Assembly (NCBI RefSeq): GCF_006439015.1
Contig: NZ_RCZG01000009.1
Span: forward strand, 64,348-128,347
DNA length: 64,000 bases
Reading direction: 5' to 3'
Origin: Mycolicibacterium hodleri
Lineage (GTDB): Bacteria; Actinomycetota; Actinomycetes; Mycobacteriales; Mycobacteriaceae
The position numbers and the translations under genes are program-made. The notes beneath the pieces were generated by a model that saw nothing but the letters and a program-made list of their open reading frames with translations, did no database searches and was not told where the DNA came from. Below are positions 52,224 to 60,865 of this stretch, piece by piece. Positions within the stretch are counted from its first letter, which is position 1. Each line of letters starts with the position of its first letter.

Positions 52224-53770
52224 GGCGCCGGCGGGCAGGAGTTCGGTTGAGACAGTGTTTCCGCGGCGGCGATGGCGGCCAGCACGGCACGCGCCTTATT
52301 GGCCGCCTCGGTGAACTCGTAGGGACCGTTGGAGTCGGCGACGACGCCACCGCCGGCCTGTACGTATGCCGTGCCGTCGCGCATCAGCGCAGTCCTGATA
52401 GCTATCGCGAAGTCGGCGTTGCCCGCGAAGTCGAGGTATCCGAGGACACCGCCGTACAGTCCGCGACGCGTCTTCTCGACCTCCTCGATGAGCTCCATCG
52501 CCCGCACCTTTGGGGCGCCGGAGAGGGTCCCGGCGGGAAAGCATGCCGTGACGGCGTCGAGCGCTGTCTTGCCGTCGGCCAGATGTCCCGTCACGGTCGA
52601 CACCAGATGCATGACGTGGCTGTAACGCTCGATGTGGCTGTAGTCCTCGACCCGGACCGTGCCGGGGACGCACACCCTTCCGAGATCGTTGCGGCCGAGA
52701 TCCACGAGCATCAGGTGTTCGGCGCGCTCCTTCTCGTCGGCCAGGAGTTCCTTCTCCAGCAGAACGTCTTCCTCTTCGGTCTCACCGCGCCAGCGCGTAC
52801 CTGCAATGGGATGGGTCGTGGCCTTGCCGTCGAGCACGGTGACCAGCGCTTCAGGGCTGGATCCGACGACCGAGAAGTCAAGTTCACCAGCATCATTCGG
52901 GACGTTCAGCAGGTACATGTACGGACTCGGGTTGGTCACCCGCAACATTCGGTACACGTCGATCGGGTCAGCGGCCGTGTCCATCTCGAAGCGCTGAGAC
53001 GGCACCACCTGGAACGCCTCCCCGGCTTCGATGTCGCCGACGAGCTTTTCCACGATCGCGGAGTACTCCTCGACGGTGCGTTGCGCCCGGTGCCGTGGCG
53101 CCGGTCTGCTGAACGTCGCGACCGCCGACGGCAACGGCTCGCCCAGCGCCGCGGTCATCACGTCGAGTCGGGCCACGGCGTCGTCGTAGGCGCCGTCCAC
53201 CCGCTCGTTGGTGCCGTTCCAGTTCACCGCGTTGGCGATCAACGTGATGGTGCCCTCGTGGTGGTCGACGGCGGCGATGTCGGTGGCCAGAAGCAGCAGC
53301 ATGTCCGGCAGCCCGAGATCGTCGACGGCGAGCCGGGGCAGCCGTTCCAACCTGCGCACCATGTCGTAGGCGAAGAACCCGACCAGCCCACTGGACAGTG
53401 GCGGCAGACCGGGCAGCGCAGCCGTGGAGAGCACCTCCAGCGTGGTCCGCAAGGCCTTCAGCGGCTCACCACCATTCGGCGCGTCCTGCGGGGTGACGCC
53501 CAGCCACACGGCTTCGTCGTCGCGCACGGTCAGCGCGGAGGGGGAGCCGGCGCCGATGAACGACCATCGCGACCACGAGCGTCCGTTCTCCGCGGATTCC
53601 AGCAGGAACGTCCCCGGGCGGTTGGCCGCCAGCTTGCGGTACGCCGACAGAGGCGTCTCGCTGTCCGCGAGCACCTTTCGGGTCACGGGAACCACGCGAT
53701 GCTCGGCGGCCAGCGCCCGGAAGTCCTCGCGTGTGGTGGTGATGGCGAGGTCGGGAGAACGTACGTGCAC
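52220..53770 (-). CDS. trpE: Anthranilate synthase component I
   Basis: TrpE makes anthranilate from chorismate with ammonia delivered by the TrpG amidotransferase, encoded elsewhere. A 516-residue protein with the N-terminal tryptophan-feedback motif LLESAENG (about residue 56) and the chorismate-binding blocks IAGTRWRG, LGRNDLGRV, SHVMHLVSTVTG, ACFPAGTLSGAPKVRAMELI and YVQAGGGVVADSNGPYEFTEAANKA. GTG start. No leader peptide or attenuator was seen upstream; the region before it holds gene remnants. Confidence 0.97.
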   Translation of the reverse strand: MHVRSPDLAITTTREDFRALAAEHRVVPVTRKVLADSETPLSAYRKLAANRPGTFLLESAENGRSWSRWSFIGAGSPSALTVRDDEAVWLGVTPQDAPNGGEPLKALRTTLEVLSTAALPGLPPLSSGLVGFFAYDMVRRLERLPRLAVDDLGLPDMLLLLATDIAAVDHHEGTITLIANAVNWNGTNERVDGAYDDAVARLDVMTAALGEPLPSAVATFSRPAPRHRAQRTVEEYSAIVEKLVGDIEAGEAFQVVPSQRFEMDTAADPIDVYRMLRVTNPSPYMYLLNVPNDAGELDFSVVGSSPEALVTVLDGKATTHPIAGTRWRGETEEEDVLLEKELLADEKERAEHLMLVDLGRNDLGRVCVPGTVRVEDYSHIERYSHVMHLVSTVTGHLADGKTALDAVTACFPAGTLSGAPKVRAMELIEEVEKTRRGLYGGVLGYLDFAGNADFAIAIRTALMRDGTAYVQAGGGVVADSNGPYEFTEAANKARAVLAAIAAAETLSQPNSCPPAP

Positions 53771-53772
53771 TA

Positions 53773-54082
53773 GTCGATCATCCCAGATCGTGGAGCGCCG
53801 ACTAGCCGGGGAAGGCGCAAGCGAGCAATGGCGACCCGGCCGGCGTCAGCGGGCTCCCCCGTCGCGTGCACGACCGGCCGCCCCGCGAACCTGCCCGGAT
53901 GCGCCCCGCGCGCCCGTGGTGTCCGACGCCCCCGGCACCGCCGCGGGCCACCGCTCGGGCGCGTCCGGCGAATGGCCCAGCTGAGCCCATAGTGCGGCGC
54001 GCGCATCGTCAGCGACGGCCCGCGGCGTCGCCCGCTCCACCGTCGGGTGTCCGTCGGTCGCGAACGCGTCCAGATCCACCAT
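53773..54082 (-). pseudogene. Decayed phytanoyl-CoA dioxygenase-like (PhyH) gene
   Basis: On the minus strand an N-terminal segment starting MVDLDAFATDGHPTVERATPRAV... ARAALWAQLGHSPDAPERWP resembles the start of mycobacterial PhyH-family oxygenases. A later segment in another frame, RFAGRPVVHATGEPAD (about 53895-53850), resembles their RPVVHATGxPGD strand. Everything between (including the iron-binding HxD) is missing. About 310 bp remain of an expected 800. The match is by memory of the family, so moderate confidence. Confidence 0.5.
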
Positions 54083-54139
54083 CTGCCCGACCCTGCCACG
54101 GCTACGGGTCTCCACACCAACGAGTTTCGGGCTCTGGCG

Positions 54140-54145
54140 TAGCGT
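54140..54145 (+). promoter_or_regulatory. -10 hexamer retained in front of the bcpB remnant
   Basis: TAGCGT ends 7 nt before the remnant's ATG at 54153. It may now serve the ABC ATPase gene downstream. Confidence 0.4.
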
Positions 54146-54152
54146 GACTCCC

Positions 54153-54322
54153 ATGAAACGTGGTGACCGGGTTGCCGAGTTCGAACTCCCCGATCAAACC
54201 GGGCCCGTCAAGCGGACCACCTTCGTCATCGACACCGACCGCACCGTCTTGACGTCATCGCCAGCGAACTAAGCATGGACACCCACGCGGACAAGGCGCT
54301 CGAGGTGCTGCGCTCCCGGTGA
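54153..54322 (+). pseudogene. Remnant of a peroxiredoxin (Bcp) gene, Rv1608c-like
   Basis: The first codons read MKRGDRVAEFELPDQTG, the N-terminus of mycobacterial BcpB. The frame then jumps directly to PVKRTTFVIDTDRTVL, which belongs near the C-terminus, so roughly 100 codons with the catalytic cysteines are deleted. A 1-bp loss after GTCTTG then shifts the frame; in the new frame the tail continues as DVIASELSMDTHADKALEVLRSR to the TGA at 54320. Rv1608c occupies the same place between trpE and hisI in M. tuberculosis. No functional product is possible. Confidence 0.88.
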
Positions 54323-55116
54323 AACCCGTTCTGCAACTTGACGATGTGACGTTCCGCCGCGACTCGAAGCAGATCATCGGCGGGATCTCGCTGACCGTCA
54401 ACGAGGGCGAGCACTGGGCACTGCTCGGCCCCAACGGAGCCGGTAAGAGCACGCTGCTCGGCTTCTGCGGCGCCGTGACCTTCCCGAGTTCGGGCAGCGT
54501 CCGGATCCTCGGCGAAAGGATGGGACGGACCGACCTCGCTGAGCTGCGCCGCTCCATCGGTCACATCAATCCGCGCCACCGACGTCAGCACCCAAGGACC
54601 TTGCGCGAGGTGGTGCTCACCGGTATCACCGGAACCAACGATCTCCCGCTGCGTCGGACGCCGACCACAGAGGACGTCGAGCGGGCCGAGGCCATGCTCG
54701 ACACCGTCGGGCTGAGTCGCATCTCCGACAGCGTTTGGCCGACCCTGTCGCAGGGCGAACGCGGTCGGACTCTGATTTCGCGGGCACTGATCTCGGGCCC
54801 GCGTTTGCTCCTGCTCGACGAGCCGTCGACAGGGCTCGACGTCGCTGCGCGTGAGCAATTGCTGGCGACCATTGACTCACTCGGCGAGGCGCACCCCGAC
54901 GTTGCGTCGATCCTCGTCACCCATCACCTCGAGGAACTGCCGAGTACGACGACCCACGCCCTGCTGATCGCCGAGGGCAGAACCGTGGCCAGCGGGGCTG
55001 CACTCGAGACCGTCAACACCGAGAATGTCACCGCAGCCTTCTCGCATCCGGTGCAGGTCGGCTACCACGACGGCCGATGGACGGCGCGCGCCAATGCAAC
55101 CAGGATGGAGGTCTGA
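54319..55116 (+). CDS. ABC transporter ATP-binding protein (YlmA/ModF-like)
   Basis: A 265-residue ATPase with Walker A GPNGAGKST (about 37), signature LSQGERGRTLISRALI, Walker B LLLLDEPSTGLDVAARE and the LVTHHLEELPSTTTHALLI switch region. These features match the lone ATPases called YlmA or ModF-like. No permease or binding protein is adjacent, so the partner is unknown. The GTG at 54319 lies inside the last codons of the bcpB remnant. Confidence 0.85.
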   Translation: MKPVLQLDDVTFRRDSKQIIGGISLTVNEGEHWALLGPNGAGKSTLLGFCGAVTFPSSGSVRILGERMGRTDLAELRRSIGHINPRHRRQHPRTLREVVLTGITGTNDLPLRRTPTTEDVERAEAMLDTVGLSRISDSVWPTLSQGERGRTLISRALISGPRLLLLDEPSTGLDVAAREQLLATIDSLGEAHPDVASILVTHHLEELPSTTTHALLIAEGRTVASGAALETVNTENVTAAFSHPVQVGYHDGRWTARANATRMEV

Positions 55117-55121
55117 CGAGG

Positions 55122-55754
55122 ATGGCTGGACACGATGCCCACTATTACCGGGTAGCTGATGGAACGGGGTTGCCCCATGACCCGTTCAACGCCATCGTTG
55201 GACCACGTCCCATCGGATGGATCTCGTCACTGAGCGCGGCCGGCGTGCCCAACTTGGCGCCGTACAGCTTCTTCAACGGGTTCAACTACCGCCCGCCGCT
55301 GATCGGCTTCTCGTCGATCGGCTGGAAGGATTCTGTCGCCAACATCAACAGCACCCGCGAATTCGTCTGGAACCTCGCCACCCGCCCCATCGCCGAGGCG
55401 ATGAACCAGACGTCCGCGTCGATCCCCTCGGACCAGGACGAGTTCGTCCGCGCCGGACTAACCCCGGTGGCGTCGACGGAAATCGCCGCGCCGCGAGTTC
55501 TCGAGAGTCCGGTCAACTTCGAATGCCAACTGACGCAGCTGATTCAGCTCCGCGACGTAGACGGTGGCGACGTCGACGCCTGGCTCGTTCTCGGTCAGGT
55601 CGTCGCCGTGCACATCGACAAGCGCCTGCTGGTCGACGGGGTCTACGACACGGCGGCCGCCCATCCCGTCCTGCGCGCGGGCGGACCGGCCGCCTACGCC
55701 GAGATCGCCCCGGAGGCCATGTTCGGCATGACGCGGCCCGACGACGGCGGCTAG
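55122..55754 (+). CDS. Flavin reductase-like FMN-binding protein
   Basis: A 210-residue protein of the flavin reductase (DIM6/NTAB) family with a split-barrel FMN site: DPFNAIVGPRPIGWISSLSAAGVPNLAPYSFFNGFNYRPPLIGF, then TREFVWNLATRPIAEAMN. Such proteins bind FMN and reduce it or other acceptors. The ATG at 55122 follows the ABC ATPase stop by 5 bp with a GAGG ribosome site, so the two are probably co-transcribed. The 3' end overlaps the opposing hisI stop by 4 bp. Confidence 0.87.
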   Translation: MAGHDAHYYRVADGTGLPHDPFNAIVGPRPIGWISSLSAAGVPNLAPYSFFNGFNYRPPLIGFSSIGWKDSVANINSTREFVWNLATRPIAEAMNQTSASIPSDQDEFVRAGLTPVASTEIAAPRVLESPVNFECQLTQLIQLRDVDGGDVDAWLVLGQVVAVHIDKRLLVDGVYDTAAAHPVLRAGGPAAYAEIAPEAMFGMTRPDDGG

Positions 55755-56116
55755 GACGTCAAACCTTCGGGCGCCAGGATCTCGTCGGCGTCGAAGCACG
55801 TGTGGTCGCCGGTGTGGCACGCGGCGCCGACCTGGTCGACCTCCAACAGGACCGTATCGCCATCGCAGTCGAGTCGAACCGAGTGCACGTACTGCGTGTG
55901 ACCCGACGTCTCGCCCTTGACCCACCGCTCACCACGCGAGCGTGAGAAGTAGGTGGCCTTTCTGGTCGCGAGCGTGTGAGCGAGGGCATCGTCGTTCATC
56001 CACGCCACCATCAGCACCCGACCGGTCCCCCGCTCCTGGGCGACGGCGGCGAACAAGCCGTTCGCGTCGCGCTTGAGCCGTCCGGCGACCGATTCGTCGA
56101 GTGGTGGAACCGTCAT
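55751..56116 (-). CDS. hisI: Phosphoribosyl-AMP cyclohydrolase
   Basis: HisI opens the adenine ring of PR-AMP, the third step of histidine synthesis. A 121-residue protein with VLMVAWMNDDALAHTL, the block YFSRSRGERWVKGETSGHTQYV, and the zinc ligands in LDCDGD and ACHTGDHTCF. The ATG at 56116 fits the family N-terminus; the frame reads 14 codons further up without homology. It is the last gene of the his operon. Confidence 0.96.
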   Translation of the reverse strand: MTVPPLDESVAGRLKRDANGLFAAVAQERGTGRVLMVAWMNDDALAHTLATRKATYFSRSRGERWVKGETSGHTQYVHSVRLDCDGDTVLLEVDQVGAACHTGDHTCFDADEILAPEGLTS

Positions 56117-56144
56117 CTGCGTCCTCGGCTCTTCGCGCGAGCAC

Positions 56145-56918
56145 TCATCGCACCACAATCCCTTCTTCGGCCATCGCCGCCTTCACCTGGCCTATGGTCA
56201 GCTCCTTGAAGTGAAAGATGGTGGCGGCCAACACTGCATCGGCACCGGCCTTCACCGCGGGTGCGAAGTGGTCGACCGCCCCAGCCCCGCCACTTGCGAT
56301 CACGGGAACGGTGACCGCCTCGCGCACCGCACGCAGCATCCGCAGATCGAAGCCGGCCTTCGTGCCGTCGGCATCCATCGAATTGAGCAGGATCTCGCCG
56401 ACTCCGAGATCTGCGCCCCGGCGGGCCCACTCCACCGCGTCGATCCCGGTACCGCGCCTGCCACCGTGGGTAGTGACCTCCCAGCCCGACGGCGTCGGCT
56501 CGGAACCCCTTGGAACAGTGCGGGCGTCGACGGAGAGCACGATGCACTGTGACCCGAACTGCCGCGACAGCTCGGCCAGAAGCTCCGGACGCGCGATGGC
56601 GGCAGTGTTGACCGACACCTTGTCGGCTCCGGCGCGGAGCAGGGTGTCGACGTCCTCGACAGAACGAACCCCACCGCCAACGGTCAGCGGGATGAACACC
56701 TGTTCGGCCGTGCGGCGGACCACCTCGAGCATCGTCGAACGGCCCGCGGAGGACGCCGTCACGTCGAGGAACGTCAATTCGTCGGCACCCTCGGCGTCAT
56801 AGGCCGCCGCAAGTTCCACGGGATCGCCTGCATCCCTGAGGTTTTCGAAGTTGACACCCTTGACCACCCGGCCGTCATCGACGTCCAAGCATGGAATCAC
56901 GCGCACGGCGACGTCCAT
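56145..56918 (-). CDS. hisF: Imidazole glycerol phosphate synthase subunit HisF
   Basis: HisF is the cyclase of the HisH-HisF complex and uses ammonia channelled from HisH. A 257-residue half-barrel-duplicated TIM barrel with the catalytic aspartates in PCLDVDDGRVVKG and VLSVDART, and phosphate-binding TVGGGVRS and ASGGAGAVDH. The ATG overlaps the impA stop by 1 bp. Confidence 0.97.
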   Translation of the reverse strand: MDVAVRVIPCLDVDDGRVVKGVNFENLRDAGDPVELAAAYDAEGADELTFLDVTASSAGRSTMLEVVRRTAEQVFIPLTVGGGVRSVEDVDTLLRAGADKVSVNTAAIARPELLAELSRQFGSQCIVLSVDARTVPRGSEPTPSGWEVTTHGGRRGTGIDAVEWARRGADLGVGEILLNSMDADGTKAGFDLRMLRAVREAVTVPVIASGGAGAVDHFAPAVKAGADAVLAATIFHFKELTIGQVKAAMAEEGIVVR

Positions 56919-57733
56919 CAGTGATCCCCCGGTGCGCCGACTGCAGTGACGATCTCGAGGATCTGGGCGTGGACGCTAGGTTCGCCTGCCAGGGCCGAAC
57001 GCGACGTCGGGGTCCAATCGTCACCGGTGAGGTCGGTGACGACGCCGCCAGCCGCGCGGATCAACGCCACTCCCGCGGCGTGGTCCCACACGTGGTGCCC
57101 GAAGCTGATGGCGCCGCCGAGCACTCCGGCACCGGTGTAGGCGAGATCGATTCCCGTCGAACCATGCATCCGCATCCTGGAACACCTGCGGCTCAACTGC
57201 GCCATGACGGCCATTCGATAATGACCGGGAAACGTGCCGCGCGAATCCACGTTGAACGTTCCGATGCCGACGATCGAGTCGCTGAGCGCGGCGGGCTTGA
57301 GCGCCGGTTGGGCAATCCCGTTGGCGTACAACGGCCCTTCCACGATCGCGGTATAACGCACATCGGTGAACGGCAGCCAGGTGAGGCCGGCCACCGGCAC
57401 GCCGTCGCGCAACAGGCCCAGCAGGATCGCGGCCGTCGGCAGCCCCGCCGCGTAGTTGAAGGTGCCGTCGATGGGGTCGAGGACCCACACCAGGTGCGAA
57501 TCGATCGGGGCGCCACCGAATTCCTCGCCGTGCACGCCGATTCCCGTGGCTGCCTCCAACGCCTGCACCACCTGACGCTCGATCGCGAGATCGACCTCGG
57601 TGGCGAAGTCGTTGCCCACCTTCGCGACCGCGGACTGCGCGCGATGACCGGCGACGAAGGGCTTGGCGGCAGCATCGAGAATGATCGTGGCTTCGGCGAC
57701 GAGCCCCTCGAGATCAGCCGCGTCCAATACCAT
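56918..57733 (-). CDS. impA: Inositol monophosphatase family protein (ImpA type)
   Basis: A 271-residue magnesium-dependent phosphatase. The metal site motifs are GEEFGG (about 69), WVLDPIDGTFNYA (about 83) and HHVWDHAAGVALIRAAGG (about 216). In actinobacteria members of this family within the his operon may act on inositol phosphate or as histidinol-phosphate phosphatase; because HisB here is only the dehydratase, a role in removing phosphate from histidinol phosphate is worth considering. ImpA is the M. tuberculosis name for the gene in this position. Confidence 0.9.
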   Translation of the reverse strand: MVLDAADLEGLVAEATIILDAAAKPFVAGHRAQSAVAKVGNDFATEVDLAIERQVVQALEAATGIGVHGEEFGGAPIDSHLVWVLDPIDGTFNYAAGLPTAAILLGLLRDGVPVAGLTWLPFTDVRYTAIVEGPLYANGIAQPALKPAALSDSIVGIGTFNVDSRGTFPGHYRMAVMAQLSRRCSRMRMHGSTGIDLAYTGAGVLGGAISFGHHVWDHAAGVALIRAAGGVVTDLTGDDWTPTSRSALAGEPSVHAQILEIVTAVGAPGDH

Positions 57734-57739
57734 CCCGAT

Positions 57740-58495
57740 CTACCGACTCACCGCGGCGAGCGCCTCGGGAAGCGTGAACCGGCCTGCGTAGAGCGCCTTC
57801 CCGACGATAGCGCCCTCGACGCCGACGCCGGTCAGGGTGGCGATGGCACGCAGATCGTCGAGGCTCGACACTCCACCGGACGCGATGATTGGTGCGTCCG
57901 TGCGTTCGGCGACACCGGCCAGCAGCTCGAGATTCGGTCCATTGAGCGTGCCGTCCTTGGTGACGTCGGTGACGACGAACCGCGCACAACCCTCGCTGTC
58001 AAGGCGTTCCAGTACCGGCCACACATCGCCGCCGTCGGTCTCCCACCCGCGTCCGCGCAAGCGGTACTGGCCGTCCTCGAACTTCACGTCGAGGCCCACC
58101 GCGATCGTGTCCCCGTGCTCGGCCATCACGCGCGCACACCACTGCGGGTTCTCCAGTGCGGCGGTGCCGAGATTGACCCTGGCGCAACCAGCGTCGAGTG
58201 CCGCGGTCAACGAGTCGTCGTCACGGATCCCACCTGACAACTCGACGGCGACGTCGAGCTTGCCGATCACCTCGGCGAGGAGTTCGCGATTGGATCCGCG
58301 ACCGAATGCGGCATCGAGGTCGACGAGGTGGATCCACTCCGCCCCGTCGGTCTGCCAGCCCAGCGCGGCGTCGAGCGCCGAACCGTAGTCGGTTTCACTA
58401 CCCGCCACGCCCTGCACTAAGCGCACCGCCTTGCCGCCGACCACGTCGACCGCAGGCAGAAGTATCAACCGCTTGCCGGCTGCCTTGCCACTCAT
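57740..58495 (-). CDS. hisA: Bifunctional HisA/TrpF isomerase PriA
   Basis: A 251-residue TIM barrel that isomerises ProFAR in histidine synthesis. In actinobacteria lacking trpF, this protein (PriA) also carries out phosphoribosylanthranilate isomerisation for tryptophan synthesis. Seen: catalytic LLPAVDVVGGKAVRLVQG and VVTDVTKDGTLNGPN, phosphate sites SGGIRDD and ASGGVSSLDDL. That no trpF lies in the trp cluster fits the dual role. The ATG overlaps the hisH stop by 4 bp. Confidence 0.95.
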   Translation of the reverse strand: MSGKAAGKRLILLPAVDVVGGKAVRLVQGVAGSETDYGSALDAALGWQTDGAEWIHLVDLDAAFGRGSNRELLAEVIGKLDVAVELSGGIRDDDSLTAALDAGCARVNLGTAALENPQWCARVMAEHGDTIAVGLDVKFEDGQYRLRGRGWETDGGDVWPVLERLDSEGCARFVVTDVTKDGTLNGPNLELLAGVAERTDAPIIASGGVSSLDDLRAIATLTGVGVEGAIVGKALYAGRFTLPEALAAVSR

Positions 58496-59112
58496 GAGAG
58501 CCCCTCGACCCAATTGGCGAGCAGCGTCGCACCAGCGTCGCCACTCTTCTCCGGATGAAACTGTGTGGCGCTCAAGACGCCGTCTTCCACGGCCGCCAGA
58601 AAGGGAACGTGGTGCGTCGCCCACGTCAACAGCGCATCTGGGTTGCCCTCCCACTGCTGAGCGGCGTATGAGTGCACGAAGTAGTACCTGGTGTCGGCAT
58701 CGAGACCCTTGAACAGCGTGCTGCCCGGCGCCGCGTCGACCACGTTCCACCCCATGTGCGGGATCACCGGAGCATCCAACCGCACGACGGAGCCTGGCCA
58801 CAGCCCGCAGCCGACGCTCTCCACGCCGAACTCCACGCCGCGACTGAAGAGGATCTGCATTCCGACGCAGATGCCGAGCACGGGGTGGCCGCCGGCCAGT
58901 CGATCGGCGACGATCTTGTCACCGTTTACCGCGCGCAGGCCGGCCATGCACGCCTCGTAGGCGCCCACTCCGGGAACCACCAGGCCGTCCGCTGCCGCCG
59001 CAGCAGCAGGATCTGCAGTCACCTCGACCTGCGCGCCAACCCGCTCCAGAGCACGCTGGGCTGAGCGCAGGTTGCCCGAGCCGTAATCGAGGACAACGAC
59101 TTTCGTCGTCAC
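58492..59112 (-). CDS. hisH: Imidazole glycerol phosphate synthase subunit HisH
   Basis: The glutaminase that feeds ammonia to HisF. A 206-residue class-I amidotransferase with the nucleophile in LGICVGMQILF (about Cys86) and the His-Glu pair in ATQFHPEKSGDAG. The N-terminal VLDYGSGNLRS is diagnostic. The GTG at 59112 overlaps the hisB stop (GTGA). Confidence 0.97.
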   Translation of the reverse strand: MTTKVVVLDYGSGNLRSAQRALERVGAQVEVTADPAAAAAADGLVVPGVGAYEACMAGLRAVNGDKIVADRLAGGHPVLGICVGMQILFSRGVEFGVESVGCGLWPGSVVRLDAPVIPHMGWNVVDAAPGSTLFKGLDADTRYYFVHSYAAQQWEGNPDALLTWATHHVPFLAAVEDGVLSATQFHPEKSGDAGATLLANWVEGLS

Positions 59113-59729
59113 AAACTGCCCTTCGTGGAGGGGACGCCCGACACCCGCGGATCGGGCTCGACGGCCTGGCGCAGCGCGCGAGCCACGGCCTTGAACTGCG
59201 CTTCGGTGATGTGATGCGGATCGCGGCCGTACAACGTGCGGACGTGCAAGGCGATCCGGGCATTCATCGCCAGCGATTCGAAGACATGGCGGTTGATCAC
59301 CGTGTGGTATGGCACCGAGCTGCCGGCAATCGTACTGTGCAGCATGTGATCCGGCTCGCCGGTGTGCACGCAGTACGGCCTGCCGGACACGTCGACGGAC
59401 GCGTGTGCCAGCGTCTCGTCCATCGGAATGAACGCGTCGCCGAATCGGCGGATGCCCTTCTTGTCGCCAAGGGCCTCGCAGAGCGCTTGACCCAGCACTA
59501 TCGCGGTGTCCTCGACGGTGTGGTGCGCCTCGATGTCGACGTCTCCCGTGGCGTGCACCGTGAGATCGAAGCTGGCGTGGCTGCCCAGCGAGGTCAGCAT
59601 GTGGTCGTAGAACGGCACGCCGGTGCTGATGTCGACCCGACCGGTGCCGTCGAGGTCGAGCTCGACGACGATGTCGGATTCCTTGGTCTTGCGTTCGACG
59701 CGGGCGCGGCGGTTGGGCGACACGGTCAT
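59109..59729 (-). CDS. hisB: Imidazoleglycerol-phosphate dehydratase
   Basis: HisB converts imidazole glycerol phosphate to imidazole acetol phosphate. A 206-residue single-function dehydratase with manganese-binding EAHHTVEDTAI and DPHHITEAQFKA and the FYDHMLTSLGSHASFDL block. There is no N-terminal phosphatase domain of the enterobacterial type. The ATG overlaps the hisC stop by 4 bp. Confidence 0.97.
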   Translation of the reverse strand: MTVSPNRRARVERKTKESDIVVELDLDGTGRVDISTGVPFYDHMLTSLGSHASFDLTVHATGDVDIEAHHTVEDTAIVLGQALCEALGDKKGIRRFGDAFIPMDETLAHASVDVSGRPYCVHTGEPDHMLHSTIAGSSVPYHTVINRHVFESLAMNARIALHVRTLYGRDPHHITEAQFKAVARALRQAVEPDPRVSGVPSTKGSL

Positions 59730-60865
59730 GATCGAGCTCCTCGAAGGCTTCGTTGGTCGAGTTCGGAATCGGCCAGGTGTGCACTCGTGTCGAGCAAGAT
59801 GTCGTTCTCGTCGACCAAACCGGTGGTGGCCCGCAGGAAGCCGGGGATGCCGACGTCCCTGATGAGCACGCCCGCGTCCAGATAGCACTGCCATGCCCTC
59901 GGTGCGTCGACGAACTCTCCGAAGAGAATGAAGTTTGCATCGCTGGGAATCACCCGGAACCCCATGGTTACCAGGGCTTCCGACACCCGGTCGCGTTCGG
60001 CGATCAGCCTGGCGACGCTGCGCAGGGTGTCATCGGCGTGCCGAAGCGCAGCCCGCGCGGCCGCCTGCGTGATCGAGGACAGGTGGTACGGCAGCCGCAC
60101 CAATAGCAGCGCGTCGATGACGGCGGGATCGGCCGCCAGATAGCCCAGCCGACCTCCGGCGAACGCGAATGCCTTGCTCATGGTGCGGGTGACGATCAAT
60201 GTGGCCGGATAGTCGGCGAGCAGGTGCACGGCGCTGGGCTGCGAGGAGAACTCGCCGTACGCCTCGTCGACTATCACGATGCCGGATGCGACATCCAACA
60301 GCCGGCGCAGGTCTTCGAGCGGCACGCTCTGACCCGACGGATTGTTGGGGCTGGCGATGAACACGACGTCCGGCCTGTGATCGGTGATCGCGGCGACCGC
60401 AACCTCCACATCGAGGCCGAAATCGTCGGAGCGCTTCGCCTCCAACCAGTCGGTCTGGGTGCCATCCGAGATGATCGGGTGCATCGAGTACGACGGGACG
60501 AATCCGAGCGCACTGCGGCCCGGTCCCCCGAACGCCTGAAGCAACTGCTGCAGAATCTCGTTGGAGCCGTTTGCCGCCCACAAGTTCTCCGTCGCCAAGT
60601 CGACGCCGGTTTGCTCCGTGAGGTACGCCGCCAGATCGGCCCGAAGTCCCAGCGCGTCGCGGTCCGGGTACCGGTGTAGATCGGACGCGGCATCGCGCAC
60701 CGAGGCGGCAACGTCGTCGACGAGCGCCTGAGTCGGGGGATGCGGATTCTCATTCGTGTTGAGTCGCACCGGAACCGAGAGCTGGGGCGCTCCATAGGGC
60801 GACTTGCCGCGCAGGCTGTCCCGGAGCGGCAGGTCTTCCAGAGAGATCTTGCGCGCGTCGCTCAC
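59726..60865 (-). CDS. hisC: Histidinol-phosphate aminotransferase
   Basis: A 379-residue fold-type-I PLP enzyme that transaminates imidazole acetol phosphate. Seen: RLNTNENPHPP, ANGSNEILQQLLQAFGGPG, SPNNPSGQSVPLEDL, VDEAYGEFS and the PLP lysine in TRTMSKAFAFAGGRLGY. The GTG overlaps the hisD stop (GTGA). Confidence 0.97.
   Translation of the reverse strand: MSDARKISLEDLPLRDSLRGKSPYGAPQLSVPVRLNTNENPHPPTQALVDDVAASVRDAASDLHRYPDRDALGLRADLAAYLTEQTGVDLATENLWAANGSNEILQQLLQAFGGPGRSALGFVPSYSMHPIISDGTQTDWLEAKRSDDFGLDVEVAVAAITDHRPDVVFIASPNNPSGQSVPLEDLRRLLDVASGIVIVDEAYGEFSSQPSAVHLLADYPATLIVTRTMSKAFAFAGGRLGYLAADPAVIDALLLVRLPYHLSSITQAAARAALRHADDTLRSVARLIAERDRVSEALVTMGFRVIPSDANFILFGEFVDAPRAWQCYLDAGVLIRDVGIPGFLRATTGLVDENDILLDTSAHLADSELDQRSLRGARS

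Noticed and set aside
52224..53845. Trp attenuator or T-box before trpE
   Set aside because: No leader peptide with tandem Trp codons and no T-box elements were seen; the upstream sequence is gene remnants.
54226..54858. 210-codon frame on the minus strand opposite the ABC ATPase
   Set aside because: Shadow of the ATPase gene, without domain motifs.
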